6,879 nucleotides of DNA, taken from an uncultured Eubacteriales bacterium (GTDB lineage Bacteria > Bacillota > Clostridia > Lachnospirales > Bianqueaceae). Positions 5,678 through 6,879 of this stretch are shown one piece after another. Position 1 is the stretch's first letter, and the number at the start of each line of letters is the position of its first letter. The notes under the pieces are model-generated. The model searched no databases and was not told the origin of the DNA. It was given only the letters and a program-made list of their open reading frames with translations. A program made the position numbers and the translations under genes. The DNA is taken from positions 1-6,879 of the forward strand of contig CACZPA010000245.1 in NCBI GenBank assembly GCA_902782895.1, read 5' to 3'.

Positions 5678-6700
5678 TCAGAACCACTCCACCGTATATT
5701 CGCACGGAACAGCGCTATGCACGGAAACCGTGCGCGCGTCCGCGTCGTATTCGACCTCCGCGATCTTGTCGAGCGAATCCAGATCGACGCGGAAATACTT
5801 CGTGACGAGATATCCGCCGGCAAGCAGTTTTCCTTTTCTCGGGAGCTGTATCGGCGCGGAATGTGTGGTCAGGTTCGCCAGTGCGCGGCGGGACAGTTCT
5901 TCTTTCTGTTCCGGAGAAGCCCCGGAAATGTGGCTCTCCGTCCCGACGCCTTTCATCTCATAATAATCGATGAGTCTGGCTTTGCCTGCCGCCTTCGCGG
6001 CCGCGAGATACAGGTGCGAATGATAGACCGGAACTCTGCGGTCCAGCTCGCCATGCGCTATAAACAGAGGGCTGTACAGGTTCCTGACCAGTGAGAGGCC
6101 GGACCGCGCGGCATACGCCATTGGATCCAGATCCGGGTCCTTGCCGACCCAGATATCCATCTCATCGCGGAATTCACCGTCGGAATCGTTCCGATACCAC
6201 ATTCCGTAATCGCTCATGCAGTAAAGCGCGTTAACCGCGGCGAAAAAGTCCGGGAACTTTCCGGCGATCGCAAGCGCGTTGCCGCCTCCGCCGCTGCCCG
6301 CTTCAAAATAAACGATGTCCGGATCGCTGATATAGTCCTTGTAGCGTTCCCGCGCGTAGTTGACCGCGTCAATAACATCCTGCAGCTCATAGCCGTTGCA
6401 GTCCGGTTTGCCGTCTGAAAAAGCCCTGCCGCGCATGTCGACCGACAGCGTCAGGAAAGGACTGTCCCCGGGAGCTTCCGCCGGCGCATACTCCACCGCG
6501 GACATATGCCAACCGTGTGTCTGCACCAGAATCCGTCCGGGGACAGCCGGCTTATCAATCCGCATCGCCAGCTTCAGAGAACTGTCCCTGGACGAAGTGT
6601 AATATACAAAATCACAATACGGAGAAGTCTTCTCCACCCGGTCTGTAAGCTGTTTTGCAGCACGGATTTTGTCCTCGAAATGTTCCGGATTATAAGCCAT
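5678..6700 (-). CDS. Alpha/beta hydrolase, prolyl-oligopeptidase/dienelactone-hydrolase-like, with C-terminal extension
   Basis: A 340-aa protein. After about 55 residues comes the oxyanion-side motif QTHGWHMS (HG at 62-63). The DMRGRAFSDG segment (88-97) follows, as in S9/acyl-peptidase-type hydrolases. The nucleophile elbow is EAGSGGGGN with Ser136; the first position of the usual GxSxG is Ala. The acid is probably Asp220 in HGELDRRVP and the base His257 in GTESHISG. Residues about 285-340 (KGKLLAGGYLVTKYF to TVEWF) form a short beta-rich extension after the catalytic core. No signal peptide is visible, so a cytoplasmic esterase or peptidase-like enzyme is likely; the substrate is unknown. 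GGAGGG stands 6 nt before the ATG. The serpin gene ends 16 bp upstream, so both are probably one transcript. No terminator is visible after the stop, so some read-through into the next operon is possible. Confidence 0.85.
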   Translation of the reverse strand: MAYNPEHFEDKIRAAKQLTDRVEKTSPYCDFVYYTSSRDSSLKLAMRIDKPAVPGRILVQTHGWHMSAVEYAPAEAPGDSPFLTLSVDMRGRAFSDGKPDCNGYELQDVIDAVNYARERYKDYISDPDIVYFEAGSGGGGNALAIAGKFPDFFAAVNALYCMSDYGMWYRNDSDGEFRDEMDIWVGKDPDLDPMAYAARSGLSLVRNLYSPLFIAHGELDRRVPVYHSHLYLAAAKAAGKARLIDYYEMKGVGTESHISGASPEQKEELSRRALANLTTHSAPIQLPRKGKLLAGGYLVTKYFRVDLDSLDKIAEVEYDADARTVSVHSAVPCEYTVEWF

Positions 6701-6716
6701 TGTTTGCCCTCCGTTT

Positions 6717-6879
6717 TTATTTCTGCAGTGTATTCACGATCCCCATGAAGAGCAAAGATCCGTCCCTGGCTGTTACGCAGAACAGATACGGTTTGTTCAC
6801 GACAAAGGGAATCGGTTCGTCTTCCCTAAAGGCCGCCGTTGCTTTTGCCATTAATACGGTAAACGCCGCGCCGATCACG
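6717..6879 (-). CDS. Serpin, C-terminal end only (cut by window edge)
   Basis: A 53-residue C-terminal fragment on the - strand, ending in TAA at 6717-6719 and open to the window edge. It has the serpin ending: a reactive-centre-loop-like stretch GAAFTVLMAKATAAF, then PIPFVVNKPYLFCVTARDG and SLLFMGIVNTL. This matches the family pattern 'F-aDRPFLF-I-...-G-iLFmG-v-NP'. Serpins are suicide inhibitors that trap serine (sometimes cysteine) proteases. Those of gut bacteria are often exported and thought to counter host or competitor proteases; export cannot be judged here because the N-terminus is missing. The scissile P1 residue cannot be fixed from this fragment. The alpha/beta hydrolase begins 16 bp downstream, and its ribosome binding site lies in that gap. 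Confidence 0.82.
   Translation of the reverse strand, partial: VIGAAFTVLMAKATAAFREDEPIPFVVNKPYLFCVTARDGSLLFMGIVNTLQK

Overview
The window looks like a chromosomal segment of a Gram-positive, probably gut- or rumen-associated member of the Clostridia (Lachnospiraceae/Oscillospiraceae-like). This is inferred from purine-rich Shine-Dalgarno sites (AAGGAG, GGAGGG, AGGGAGG), moderate-to-high GC coding sequence with many CGG/CCG/GGC codons, a lipoprotein with a long SSKPEE-type linker, a DegV-family protein and a serpin. All gene families were assigned by reading motifs; no database search was possible.

Left part, + strand: the 3' part of a metallo-beta-lactamase-fold hydrolase (cut by the window start) is followed 6 bp later by a small HicB-family protein without a HicA partner. 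An intrinsic terminator closes this pair. A separate sigma-A-type promoter then drives a 630-aa lipoprotein made of a signal peptide with lipobox, a low-complexity Ser/Ala/Asn/Glu stalk containing twelve EESSKP-like hexapeptides, and a roughly 465-residue extracytoplasmic region. The C-terminal third of that region resembles the DUF4163/DUF3298 (RsiV/PdaC-type) arrangement.

Centre, about 3094-3280: the lipoprotein gene and a leftward operon converge on a 21-bp bulged hairpin terminator. This is nested inside an outer 21-bp inverted repeat with one mismatch. The right arm of the outer repeat is the last codons and stop of the esterase gene; the left arm is a stray copy of the same gene end.

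Right part, - strand: transcription runs leftward through two units. The distal one carries the C-terminal end of a serpin (cut by the window end) and an alpha/beta hydrolase of the prolyl-oligopeptidase/dienelactone-hydrolase type. The second has its own perfect-consensus promoter (TTGACA-17 bp-TATAAT) starting 5 bp after the hydrolase stop, then a leader with a perfect 10-bp inverted repeat. It encodes a DegV/FakB-like fatty-acid-binding protein, a four-TM membrane protein and an EstA/esterase-D-type esterase. The first two overlap by 4 bp (ATGA) and the last two are separated by 4 bp, so they are probably translationally coupled.

A reasonable inference is an acyl-ester/fatty-acid handling operon (DegV + membrane protein + esterase) next to a cell-envelope lipoprotein and a protease-inhibitor/hydrolase pair. 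I see no mobile element, CRISPR array, tRNA, rRNA or clear defence system. The most unusual features are the inverted copy of the esterase gene end around the terminator, the strict alternation of serine codon boxes in the lipoprotein repeats, and the perfect promoter with a leader inverted repeat ahead of the degV-like operon.
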